Source of the DNA: Zasmidium citrigriseum
Lineage: Eukaryota; Ascomycota; Dothideomycetes; Mycosphaerellales; Mycosphaerellaceae
DNA: 64,000 nucleotides
Reading direction: 5' to 3'
Assembly: GCA_002786025.1 (NCBI GenBank)
Contig: NHNW01000036.1
Span: 1-64,000, forward strand
Part shown: one piece after another, positions 1 through 9,125 of the stretch
Layout of the letters: every line of letters begins with the position of its first letter
Position numbering within the stretch: position 1 is the first letter of the stretch
Made by a program: the position numbers and the translations under genes
Notes under the pieces: generated by a model
The model's input: only the letters and a program-made list of their open reading frames with translations
What the model was told of the DNA's origin: nothing
Database searches by the model: none

Positions 1-101
1 TTTTCCTCAACTCGCCCGCCTGCAAATACCACGGTCGTTCCTTGCTCCACCCACCTCCAGTCCATACCAAGCCTACCACTCCGAGTCTTCACGCCGCCAA
101 C

Positions 102-756
102 ATGATTATCTACAAGGTGAGTGCAACCATCCGCCGCTCGCTCGAGTCCTGCCATCATGCCCCACCACTCTGCTCCAAGTCCGCCCCACTGACCGCATGT
201 GAACAGGACCTGATCACCGGTGACGAGGTCATCTCCGACTCCTACGACCTCAAGGAGATCGACGGCGCTGTCTACGAGGCCGACTGCAAGAAGATCACGA
301 TCGGAGGCGAGAACATCGACATTGGCGCAAATCCCTCGGCCGAGGAGGGCGGTGACGATGTCGACGACACCAAGGAGACCGTGATTGACATTGTCCACTC
401 TTTCCGCCTGAACTCGACCTCTTTCGACAAGAAGAGCTACCTCACCCACCTTAAGGGCTACATGAAGAAGGTCAAGGAGGGTCTTAAGAACAATGGTGCC
501 AGTGATGAGACCATCACCGAGTTCGAGAAGAACGCCCAGGGATACGCAAAGAAGATCGTCGCCAACTTCAAGGACTATGAGTTCTTCACCGGCGAGTCCA
601 TGGACCCAGACGGAATGTGAGTATATCTGGAATCCTCTAGCCAAAGGGACCGATACTGACACGCCGTGCAGGATCATCCTCCTCAACTACCGCGAGGACG
701 GCATGACCCCATTCGTCACCGTCTGGAAGCACGGTCTCACCGAGATGAAGGTCTAA
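102..756 (+). CDS. TMA19: Translationally controlled tumour protein (TCTP) homologue
   Basis: Exons 102-116, 207-616 and 672-756 give 169 aa, the usual TCTP length. The spliced start reads [16 protein letters not shown] and the end reads [18 protein letters not shown] followed by LTEMKV, both diagnostic of TCTP. The family is a conserved, abundant cytosolic protein associated with ribosomes and translation, and with stress responses. Intron 1 (117-206) starts GTGAGT and leaves only five codons in exon 1, a common arrangement in ascomycete TCTP genes. Intron 2 (617-671) splits the ATG of DGMII. The leader before the ATG is C/T-rich, as in strongly expressed fungal genes. The family call is near certain; the exon joins are inferred from phase and protein match. 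Confidence 0.95.
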
Positions 757-1464
757 AGGAGCATCAGCATTCTGCGGTGGAAGAAGCGTATTGGAGGAGG
801 AGAGCCTGCATTGCCAGGGCACCAAAAGTCAGACATACATCGACATGCCCTTGGAGTTTGGGGCTAGAGTTATGCCAGCCACGACTTACTCATCTACACG
901 GCTCGTCTGGGCCCTCTGGAGCTGAATACGATTTCCTGATCTTGAGCAAATGATTGCGTCCCTTGCATCTTTTCACTCCCTCACACATCTCTGCCTCATG
1001 TGAGCTCACGGGATGCTCTTGCCTCACGGGAACGGCGCATCACATGCATTTGGATCGTAACTGCTTAGTCTTAGCGGTGCCTGTGTCTGAGCCTTCCCTC
1101 TTGTTGGTCTCCGTCAATGCATTCAACGCTCTCCTTCACAGGACACTTTTCTGCCACCGCCTTGCCCCAATTCGAAAATCAATTAACGCGTGCGCTGCTG
1201 TCACGCTCTCACGCGTTACCTCAGACTTCAGGCAGGTCTGAAACACTCTGTCAGGGCAACGACGACCGTTCGAATTAACGTCTTTTGATTGGCCACTTTG
1301 ATTAAGCGATAGCGCCGGGCGGCTCGGCCTCGTGCGCAGCCGTCCCAAAGTCCCACTCATGTTTGCACTTCACTCGTGACATCCCAATGGCTTTTCTCTG
1401 CCATTGAAGTGCCTACGACGCTCAAAATGCCACGACCATACACATAGAGGCAGAGATCGATTCA
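757..1464. other. Intergenic stretch between TCTP and RdRP
   Basis: It should hold the TCTP 3' end and the promoter/leader of the downstream RNA polymerase gene. Short open frames exist on both strands, but none shows domain-like composition. I see no RNA gene or repeat. Confidence 0.5.
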
Positions 1465-4400
1465 ATGGTCGAGATGGCCAAAAAACGCAAAAGCACCGAC
1501 ATGATGCCTCAGGCAGCTCCAAATCACAAGCCAGCAAGTCAATTATCAGAAGACCTGGCCTCATTTTGTCGCGATGCAGCGATCAGCCTGCCGTTCGATT
1601 CCATGGTGTCGCCTCTCAAAGCTCAGAGAGATCTCAGGTATCAGATCCTCGGAAACTATCGACTACTCTGGTACAAAAACAAACCTGACCTGAAGGACGC
1701 CATTGGAGACTTCTTTCGCAGTCTTCCGTCGACACCGAATAGCACATCAGAGCGTGTGAAGCTGGAACTGCTACTTGAAAAGCTCAAAGGCCCCGCGGAA
1801 GTCACCAAAAAGTACTGTACTACGCCGCAGTCGCTTCGGACTATCGATGCAATGGCCCAACCTACCGAGCATGATGATCCGCCCTCACCGTCACCGACTC
1901 CAGTCAAGGGGATCCGAGGCCATTTCACAGCAGCGAAACCAGGAGCAAGCCGCAATCAAGAATCGGATTCCTCTACCTATTACTCGGCAAAAGCAGCATT
2001 GCCGCCCCTGAACCCAGACATCTCCTTCGCAACGTCAGCGACTAGGTCATTCGACAGGTCGTTCCAGTCAAGTATTGCGCCGGGCACTCAGGAGACAGCA
2101 TTCACATCTTTCAGCAGTCAGCCACCACCACCACCACCAAAGCGGGAGTCAAACTACTTATCGTCGCTGTCAACAACGGAATGTGGCGATCTACTTCGAC
2201 AAGTAGACGAATTGGAGACTTCTCACCACCGGAGGTCCGATCGCAACGGACGAACACTGTTTCAGCACTCTGCTACTGCTTCACGCGAGCGAGAGCGAGA
2301 GCGAGATACTCAGACAACGTGGGGCTCATCAATAGCGACCAGTGTCTTCGACGAGGGTCAGAGAGATGTTGATCAGTACATAGCTAATGGCTACCGCTGG
2401 CCTTCACAACTGCATGACACTCAAACCTCTGCGGATGAGGATGTCCAAATGGAAGACCTGCGCGCGGACTCGCCCAAGCGACAGAGACTAGACAGGACCG
2501 AGCAAGCCGCGCCCATGTTCCAGACTCGTTTCCACCCATCAGCCGGCTTTGCACAGTTCGAAATCCCGGAGGACTTCTCAAACCTACCTTTTCATGTTCA
2601 GTGGGAGGCGCAACGCCTCTCGCAGACAGTGGTTAAGCCTGAGGTCCTGATGAGAGAGTGGAAGCCTCAGACGCTGTCCAGATTGTACGAGATCGCCTCG
2701 CAACAGGCAAAGCCTTTCCACAAATCCTTTCACTCGGATTCTGGCCAGCCTGTGGAATTCCAAGGTCTGACGTTCACAGCACATCTCGAGTTTGCAAAGT
2801 CTAGCAATGGAGCGCTTTTCGACATGAAGCTTCGAGCGCCCAACAGAGAAGACACATCCGATCTTCAGCGCAGATTTGGCAGCGAACGGATCCTATACGT
2901 GGATATGCCAGGTTTGAACAAGCCGCCAGTCCACTGGAATGGACGGAACCTGATGGGGAAGTTTCGCGACATGGCGAAAACACCACAGACCTTCCTCGGT
3001 AAGCGATGGTTTCTACTCCTCACCCAGGCACACAAGAAGCGGAAGGCACGCGATATGGGCACAACCAAGCCTGGCGCGAGCCGTCTCATATTCGTCGCCA
3101 TTGACGAGGCCATTCCTTTGCATGAGGTTGTCTCATACGTAGTGCCGTACGCGGAGAATGCGAACCAAATGGCGCGGAAGCTCTATTCAAGATTCGAGCT
3201 TGTGGTATCTGGGAGCACACCGACCATTGAATTCGACCCTGACGATGTCGACTACGCCGTCGATGACCAATACGCAACATCCGATGCAGCTGACACGAGG
3301 TTCTTGGATCCACGTCTTAAGAAGCAGTTTTACGAACCGAGGGAATCTACTGGGAAGGAAATGAGTGACGGTTGTTGCCAATTATCGTTCTACGCAGCGT
3401 GCAAGGTTACCGAAGCATTGGGCTGCGTCGACTTCCCATCAGCATTTCAATGTCGTATTGCGGGAAGCAAAGGCATCTGGTTTCCTGCTCGCGAGTTCAA
3501 CTACGCCAACAGGGACCAAAAGCCGTCTGGGCCACATATCAAGATTGCGAAGTCGCAGATCAAAGTGAAGAGAAAGACACTCATTGGCTGCCATCCTGGA
3601 ACGCTTACTTTGAATGTGGTGAAGGCCAATCCGCCAGCTAGAACGTCAGTTCTCCATGTTGGCTTTCTACCTATCCTACGCGATCGAGGCGTGTCGAAGT
3701 CGCAGATTCTCGAAGTCGTTGAGGAGAACATCAAGAACGATTTCGAAGCCCTTCTCGAAGCTTTGAGGAGTGCAAGTCCCATGCTTTTGCGTCGCTGGAT
3801 GCATTCACGCAACGAGCTCTTCGAAGAGAGAAGTCGTCAAGGCGGAATTCAGACTCTAGCTCATTTCCCGGCCGCCCGTGTGGAAAAGATCGTTCACATG
3901 CTAGAGGCTGGATTCCTTCCCAGTGAAGATGCATTCCTGGCAAGTGAAGTGCAAATTGCGATCGAGGAGATACTCAACATCGCACAAAAGCACTTCAAGA
4001 TCCCTCTTGCTCGTTCTACGACGCTACTCGGCATCGCTGATCCTTCTGGCTTGCTTGAGCCGGGTGAAGTACACGTCAATTTCTCAGCACCTTTCAAAGA
4101 CAAGAATTCGCCGACAGCGTGGCCAGCCTTGGATGGAGAAGGTCTCATCGCGCGCAACCCGGCTATGGCTCCATGGGACATCCAGAAGATCCGCTTCGTG
4201 TACAAACCCGAACTCGCTCATCTGCCAAACTTGGCTATTCTGTCCGCTAGGGGCAAAAGGCCGCTGGCGGAATTGCTTCAAGGAGGAGACTATGATGGAG
4301 ACACCTTCTGGCTTTGCTGGGAGCCCAAGCTCGTGTCGCCATTTAAGAATGCGCCGGCACCCTGGGAGCCACCTCCGATTGAGAGATTCGGCATTAGGAA

Positions 4401-5430
4401 GGACACGCGCCGACTGAAAGACTTCGTCAAAGACCCGAAATCCGAAGATCAATGGTGCCGATACTTCAGTGAGATGGCAGTCACGAGAATCCGCTTCAAT
4501 CCTCTTGGCGTAGTTACTCGTCTACACGAGCGACTGATCTACTTCAAGGGCGATATTGGCTCCAGACTGGCGCTCGACTTCGTACACCTCCATGATTACC
4601 TGGTCGATGCGGACAAGCAGGGCTTTGATTTCGATGAGGCCGCTCTTCGGAAGTTCAAAGAAGACAGTGGATTTCCCAAGAATCTGCCGATGCCGCGCCA
4701 TTGGGTCTTCACCAAGGTCGACGAGGAGGACGACAGTAAAGTCGAGAATCAAGTGCAGACTCCACTTGTCAGCAGAGACATCATCGATGCTGTTTTCTTT
4801 GAGGTCGTCAAACCCATGGTGGACGAGACACTCAACAAAGTCAAAGAGACTCTCGCCCCAGCTCGTCAATTAATGGATCCCCACCTCAGCAAGTTCTACG
4901 ATGAGACATGGGACTCTGCTGAAACAGACTCCGTTATTCGCAAGGAACTCAAGGGACTTGAGAAGCAGCTCAAAGCTATTCGCGACATGTGGCAGATCCA
5001 TTACAAATCCTGGAGCTTCAGTGAGTTGATTCTACGTCTTCGCGCCGTATACGACAAGATCATGCCACAAGACATGTACCATCCCACTGTGAGGGAATGG
5101 ATGCGTAAACAAGGCAAGGACATGACGATCTGGGACAAGCTCAAGGCCTCCTTGTTTGCAAAGTTGCACCACGGAACGAAGCAGCGAGGCAGGTTGGTGT
5201 TCCTGGTCGCTGGCAGAGATCTTTGTATCCTCAAGCATCACGAAGTCGGACTGTCGCACGCAATCACTGAGGAAGCGTGGTGCAACCTCAAGATCAGCAA
5301 GCGTCCGAAGCACATAGAAATCACTACTGGCGACGAGGTTGACGATGAAGTTGGCGACGATGCGGATGCCGAAGCAGAGCCTATCGACGACTCGGGAGTC
5401 CGGTCGAACTACCGCGGCGGCTATTTTTGA
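1465..5430 (+). CDS. RNA-dependent RNA polymerase of the RNAi pathway (QDE-1/SAD-1/RRP family)
   Basis: One uninterrupted frame of 1321 aa. The catalytic signature LLQGGDYDGDTFWL is present, with the DYDGD Mg-binding loop at residues 942-946, the hallmark of eukaryotic cell-encoded two-barrel RdRPs. Upstream of it are FPAARVEK and the sequence around LARSTTLLGIADPSGLLEPG, typical of the catalytic RdRP domain (roughly residues 430-1090). The first 400 residues are low-complexity and Ser/Pro/Gln-rich, with a run of six prolines near residue 221 and an Arg/Glu stretch near 272. The C-terminus is acidic. The family converts single-stranded or aberrant RNA to dsRNA for Dicer in quelling or meiotic silencing. 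Which of the paralogues this is cannot be decided by eye. The start is the first ATG of the frame (MVEMAKKRKS). Confidence 0.93.
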   Translation: MVEMAKKRKSTDMMPQAAPNHKPASQLSEDLASFCRDAAISLPFDSMVSPLKAQRDLRYQILGNYRLLWYKNKPDLKDAIGDFFRSLPSTPNSTSERVKLELLLEKLKGPAEVTKKYCTTPQSLRTIDAMAQPTEHDDPPSPSPTPVKGIRGHFTAAKPGASRNQESDSSTYYSAKAALPPLNPDISFATSATRSFDRSFQSSIAPGTQETAFTSFSSQPPPPPPKRESNYLSSLSTTECGDLLRQVDELETSHHRRSDRNGRTLFQHSATASRERERERDTQTTWGSSIATSVFDEGQRDVDQYIANGYRWPSQLHDTQTSADEDVQMEDLRADSPKRQRLDRTEQAAPMFQTRFHPSAGFAQFEIPEDFSNLPFHVQWEAQRLSQTVVKPEVLMREWKPQTLSRLYEIASQQAKPFHKSFHSDSGQPVEFQGLTFTAHLEFAKSSNGALFDMKLRAPNREDTSDLQRRFGSERILYVDMPGLNKPPVHWNGRNLMGKFRDMAKTPQTFLGKRWFLLLTQAHKKRKARDMGTTKPGASRLIFVAIDEAIPLHEVVSYVVPYAENANQMARKLYSRFELVVSGSTPTIEFDPDDVDYAVDDQYATSDAADTRFLDPRLKKQFYEPRESTGKEMSDGCCQLSFYAACKVTEALGCVDFPSAFQCRIAGSKGIWFPAREFNYANRDQKPSGPHIKIAKSQIKVKRKTLIGCHPGTLTLNVVKANPPARTSVLHVGFLPILRDRGVSKSQILEVVEENIKNDFEALLEALRSASPMLLRRWMHSRNELFEERSRQGGIQTLAHFPAARVEKIVHMLEAGFLPSEDAFLASEVQIAIEEILNIAQKHFKIPLARSTTLLGIADPSGLLEPGEVHVNFSAPFKDKNSPTAWPALDGEGLIARNPAMAPWDIQKIRFVYKPELAHLPNLAILSARGKRPLAELLQGGDYDGDTFWLCWEPKLVSPFKNAPAPWEPPPIERFGIRKDTRRLKDFVKDPKSEDQWCRYFSEMAVTRIRFNPLGVVTRLHERLIYFKGDIGSRLALDFVHLHDYLVDADKQGFDFDEAALRKFKEDSGFPKNLPMPRHWVFTKVDEEDDSKVENQVQTPLVSRDIIDAVFFEVVKPMVDETLNKVKETLAPARQLMDPHLSKFYDETWDSAETDSVIRKELKGLEKQLKAIRDMWQIHYKSWSFSELILRLRAVYDKIMPQDMYHPTVREWMRKQGKDMTIWDKLKASLFAKLHHGTKQRGRLVFLVAGRDLCILKHHEVGLSHAITEEAWCNLKISKRPKHIEITTGDEVDDEVGDDADAEAEPIDDSGVRSNYRGGYF

Positions 5431-6028
5431 GATCTTGCGACCACCTTGATCCCAAGGTTGGCAGCAGGCGCGCAAATTACGAAATCAGCATACAGAGGCA
5501 TTGTTTCTGTGTGAGCAGTGGAGATGCAGTGAAAAGTTGAAGGCGAGTTTGGAGGTTTTTGATCTTGTTGCGAATGTTTTGCATTCTATGATGGACATTG
5601 AGATACCCCGTTCCAGTGGCGAAGAGGAACATGCTTGATAGCGTAGATGTTTGCTGTGTTGTCGGAAGGCTTTAGTTACTGCTACTTGAAAGCTGAAATG
5701 AGAACCTTGATTTGCGAGGAGTTGATCTTTCCTTTTCTTCATCCATCGACCGCAGTCCACATTCTTCGGGTTGGTCCTTGTGAATCAGGCGAGTGTCTTG
5801 TGTAGAAAAGTACCTATGCTGTCCTCGTTGCAATGTGCTTGAGGGCGACTGAAAGCACCGGTACCAAGCTAGGTGAAAGCATGGTAGACGTAAGGCGTGT
5901 CTCGACGATTCTTTCCCGATCTATACCAATGTCAGAAGCAGACTTCAAGTCATCACATGCAAAACAAGGGAGACATACCGTCATTTCCGCCCTCTGCCCT
6001 TCGCACCGTGCTTATACCCCTCACCAAT
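5431..6028. other. Intergenic stretch 3' of the RdRP gene
   Basis: No convincing coding sequence on either strand; the short frames lack domain-like composition. It probably carries the RdRP 3' UTR and the 3' end of the small minus-strand ORF that follows. Confidence 0.4.
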
Positions 6029-6199
6029 CTAATTCATTCGTGGGTCGAAAACAGCCGTCGAGTTGCATGTGTTCTTGATGAGGCTAAGGCAGTAGCAGTC
6101 GCCGTAGGGGAAGTGAAGGCATAGTGAGGCGCCTTCCCAGAGACATTTGAGGATGAAGAGGATGGCAATGATGAGTCCGAGTTGGCGGAGGAAGGTCAT
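6029..6199 (-). CDS. Possible small secreted or membrane-anchored Cys-containing protein
   Basis: A 56-aa frame from ATG at 6199 to TAG at 6029. It opens with MTFLRQLGLIIAILFILKCL, a short positive n-region followed by a strong hydrophobic core that resembles a signal peptide or single membrane anchor. A 30-residue tail follows with cysteines at 27, 35, 37 and 45 and an N-S-T glycosylation sequon at 46-48. I do not recognise a family. Cysteine content and size resemble small secreted fungal proteins, but the frame is short enough to occur by chance and I see no required intron. The prediction rests only on composition. Confidence 0.3.
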   Translation of the reverse strand: MTFLRQLGLIIAILFILKCLWEGASLCLHFPYGDCYCLSLIKNTCNSTAVFDPRMN

Positions 6200-6339
6200 G
6201 GTGTGTCGCGTCGTTATGAGATGTTGCCGCCGTCTTCAGAAAGCAGGATTGTAGGTCTCGAGTTGGTAGTGTGCAAAATGCAGCCCGCCGGATTTCTTGT
6301 GAAGAGAAGGACGGCAGAGCTGAAGTTCCGCGCTGTCAT

Positions 6340-6819
6340 TCACTTTTCTCCGATTCTTGGCGGCCAGTGAAGTTCTCCCGTCGTCCCATCTGCAATCGCC
6401 TGTCCACTGACGACTTCAGCCAGCGTGCAAACCCATTTGCTTTCTCTAAATCGAAATTCGGCATGAGTGACATGCGGCCGAACAACATCCTTGAAGAGGC
6501 CATAGACATCGATATCGAAAGCCGCCTCGGCAAACTCGGCTTTCTGGTCTACAGAAATACAAGTGTTCTTTATGTATTGCCTATATTCCGGACACCTGGC
6601 CGTGAGCTGGCGAAGTGTTGCGAGGTATGCGGCAGGACCGTTGTCTCGGGCATGAAAGCCGCTACGCTCGGGCCCAGGAGCATCGCTCTCGTGAACGAAG
6701 TCATGTGCCAGACTCTGCCAGACCGGAGAGATCTCGTCGAAGTCTCGAGTGTTGATGGCATCGACGAAGCCGTACCACATTTGCTTGATTTTGGCCTCGA
6801 TGAGCCATGAATCGGACAT
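6340..6819 (-). CDS. Hypothetical protein, NTF2/SnoaL-like fold suspected
   Basis: A 159-aa single-exon frame starting MSDSWLIEAKIKQMWYGFVD. The frame stays open upstream of this ATG, but that part reads like leader sequence, so the internal Met is preferred. The pattern is an N-terminal helix with WYGFVDAINTRDFDEI, then PVWQSLAHDFVHE, and a C-terminal beta-rich part ending GELHWPPRIG. This fits the cone-shaped SnoaL/NTF2-like fold found in many uncharacterised fungal proteins of 130-170 aa. No catalytic residue can be assigned. It is divergently placed with the PPPDE-thioredoxin gene, about 280 bp apart. Confidence 0.55.
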   Translation of the reverse strand: MSDSWLIEAKIKQMWYGFVDAINTRDFDEISPVWQSLAHDFVHESDAPGPERSGFHARDNGPAAYLATLRQLTARCPEYRQYIKNTCISVDQKAEFAEAAFDIDVYGLFKDVVRPHVTHAEFRFRESKWVCTLAEVVSGQAIADGTTGELHWPPRIGEK

Positions 6820-7095
6820 TCTTGTTGCCGACCGCAGGACACTAAATGCTCTGAGATACGTGGCTATTCCAATATTCTGATGCGTTTGGTTGGATAATCG
6901 ATGAAGTTCGAAGAGCACCTGCACAGTGAAAGGTGAGGTCGACGAGCACAGCCACAAAGTGGCGTTCTTGAGGGCGACGGGCAACGTCAACCGTCCTGCC
7001 TGCTCGCCTTCTTCACATCAGCAACAATCTTCACCATCGTCCTCGAGCATGATAATACAGGACATTTCTTGGACGACAGAATAGACCTTCAAGCC

Positions 7096-8838
7096 ATGGA
7101 CGTCCAACTCTACGTCTACGACCTCACACGTGGCATGGCAAAAGCCATGTCACAGCAACTTCTTGGGATCCACATCGAGGCCGTATACCACACTTCGCTC
7201 GTCTTCAACAAAATCGAGTACTTCTTTGGAGCGGGCGTTCAGACATGCTACGCAGGAACTACTCATCATGGCCAGCCCATGGAAATCATACCGATGGGCA
7301 CGACTGAGCTTCCCATGGAGACCATTCTGGACTATCTCGAGAGCTTGAAAGAAGTGTACACGCCTGAGAGCTACGATTTGTTCGCACACAATTGCAACAA
7401 CTTTACGAACGACTTCGCCATGTTCCTTGTGGGCAGAGGGATTCCAGATCATATCACAAGCCTGCCAAAGCGGGTCCTGGATACGCCGTTCGGCCAGATG
7501 CTCAAGCCGCAGATCGATGCCAGTATGCGCTCTATCACGCAAGCCGAAGTGCCTGCTGAGAATCGCCCGTCTGCATCATCTGCCTCGACATCGAAGCTCA
7601 ACCAGAAAGCTCCGGCGCCTACTTCTAATGGCGAAGTTCTCGCGCCCTCACAGCGATACGGCAAAGTCATCAACCCACTCAGCCTCAATGCTGTCAATGA
7701 ATATATGGCAGAGGCAGCAGATACCTGTATCACCATATTCTTCACCTCGTCAACCTGCGCACCCTGCAGGCTGGCGTATCCAATGTTTGACAATCTCGCT
7801 GCAGAGTATCCCAACTCCTTATTTCTCAAGGTCGATATTGGCGAGGCGCAGGACGTGGCAATGCGCTATCAGATCCGGGCAACACCAACCTTCATGACCT
7901 TTGCGAAAGGAGCAAAGCAAGACGAGTGGAGTGGAGCCGATCCTCAACTACTGAAGGCAAATGTGGAACGAGTGATCAACGAGACCTTCCCTCCTCATCG
8001 GCATTTGACCCTGAAAGTACCGAATTTGCAATTTGGGTCTATGCGACCTGTTACATATGCGAAAGTACCTCCACTGGACAAGCTCACGACGAAGCTCGGG
8101 GATGCTTCTGCCCGCGAAGAGTTTGTTGAGCTTCAGAAATTCGTGGAGAAGCGCAACGAAAGCCCGAAGGATGCTCCGGTGCCGAATTTGCACAAGATAT
8201 CGGAGACCTTCAAGTCGGCTGTATTTGCCTTGCCCAAAGAAATTCGCTTTGCCGCCGTGGACCTGCTAAGGTGTGCTATGGTCGATACCCGAGTCAGTGG
8301 ATATTTTGCGGAAGAGAAACAACCGAAGACCATTCCAGCACTGGTGGACCATGTCAACAACCTTGAAGGCTGCCCGCACAACCTCCGCCTGGTCACGATC
8401 CATCTGGCATGCAACGTTTTTTCATCGCCGCTGTACGTCAGAGAATTGATGACTGCCGAGGACGATTCGATAGCACAGCTGATACAGCTCATAACATCAT
8501 CACTTCTCGATGCCTCACACCCAACGGCTCGCATCGCAGCAGCATCCCTAGCCTTCAATCTTGCCACGGCCAACTACAGGGTTCGACGAGAGGAGGGGCA
8601 AGATGCACTGGCTGAGGCAGAGCAAGTGGAGCTTGCAGCATCTCTCTTGGAAACCTTGTCCGACGAGCAGAACCAAGACGCGATAAAGGCACTTTTACTG
8701 GCATTTGGATATCTTGTCTATTGTGCCCCTGCAGATGGAGAGCTTTTCGATCTTTGCCAGGCGCTGGACGCCAAGGGCAAAGTAGAAGCTTGCAAAGGGC
8801 AGGATGCAATTGCAAAGGAGGTTGCATGCCTCTTGTAG
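7096..8838 (+). CDS. PPPDE (DeSI-type) peptidase - thioredoxin - PUL domain fusion protein
   Basis: One exon of 580 aa. Residues 3-145 form a PPPDE/DeSI cysteine isopeptidase domain with catalytic His32 (YHTSLVFN) and Cys100 (HNCNNFTNDF). This family removes SUMO or ubiquitin-like tags. Residues about 195-295 form a thioredoxin fold with the redox motif CAPC at 221-224 and the cis-Pro segment ATPTFMTF. Residues about 310-575 are an armadillo-like PUL domain, which in Ufd3/PLAA-type proteins binds Cdc48/p97. The start at 7096 is chosen because MDVQLYVYDLTRG is the canonical PPPDE opening; the frame upstream has no in-frame ATG. All catalytic residues are intact. The architecture suggests a link between redox and ubiquitin/SUMO proteostasis, but substrates are unknown. 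Confidence 0.93.
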   Translation: MDVQLYVYDLTRGMAKAMSQQLLGIHIEAVYHTSLVFNKIEYFFGAGVQTCYAGTTHHGQPMEIIPMGTTELPMETILDYLESLKEVYTPESYDLFAHNCNNFTNDFAMFLVGRGIPDHITSLPKRVLDTPFGQMLKPQIDASMRSITQAEVPAENRPSASSASTSKLNQKAPAPTSNGEVLAPSQRYGKVINPLSLNAVNEYMAEAADTCITIFFTSSTCAPCRLAYPMFDNLAAEYPNSLFLKVDIGEAQDVAMRYQIRATPTFMTFAKGAKQDEWSGADPQLLKANVERVINETFPPHRHLTLKVPNLQFGSMRPVTYAKVPPLDKLTTKLGDASAREEFVELQKFVEKRNESPKDAPVPNLHKISETFKSAVFALPKEIRFAAVDLLRCAMVDTRVSGYFAEEKQPKTIPALVDHVNNLEGCPHNLRLVTIHLACNVFSSPLYVRELMTAEDDSIAQLIQLITSSLLDASHPTARIAAASLAFNLATANYRVRREEGQDALAEAEQVELAASLLETLSDEQNQDAIKALLLAFGYLVYCAPADGELFDLCQALDAKGKVEACKGQDAIAKEVACLL

Positions 8839-9125
8839 AAGTTCGTTATACAGATATAGATATCTTGTAGACGAAAGGATACTTGCACGTGACACTCTAC
8901 CAGGGTCCGCTCTAGCGGCGGATCTGCGCCAAGTTTAGGGGTTCAGTGGCCGCGATTGACAGCGGAAGAGGGATGAACAGATATCTCTCTTCTTTCCACT
9001 CCCACTCCACGAACGACTTTCCCACCCTCGCCTTCCTTCTCGTCGCTCCTTTCCCACGCGCGCACTTACCAACGAGCACGCCGGCGATGTGCTGAATCCC
9101 AGACGTCTAATCATTACCTTACTTA

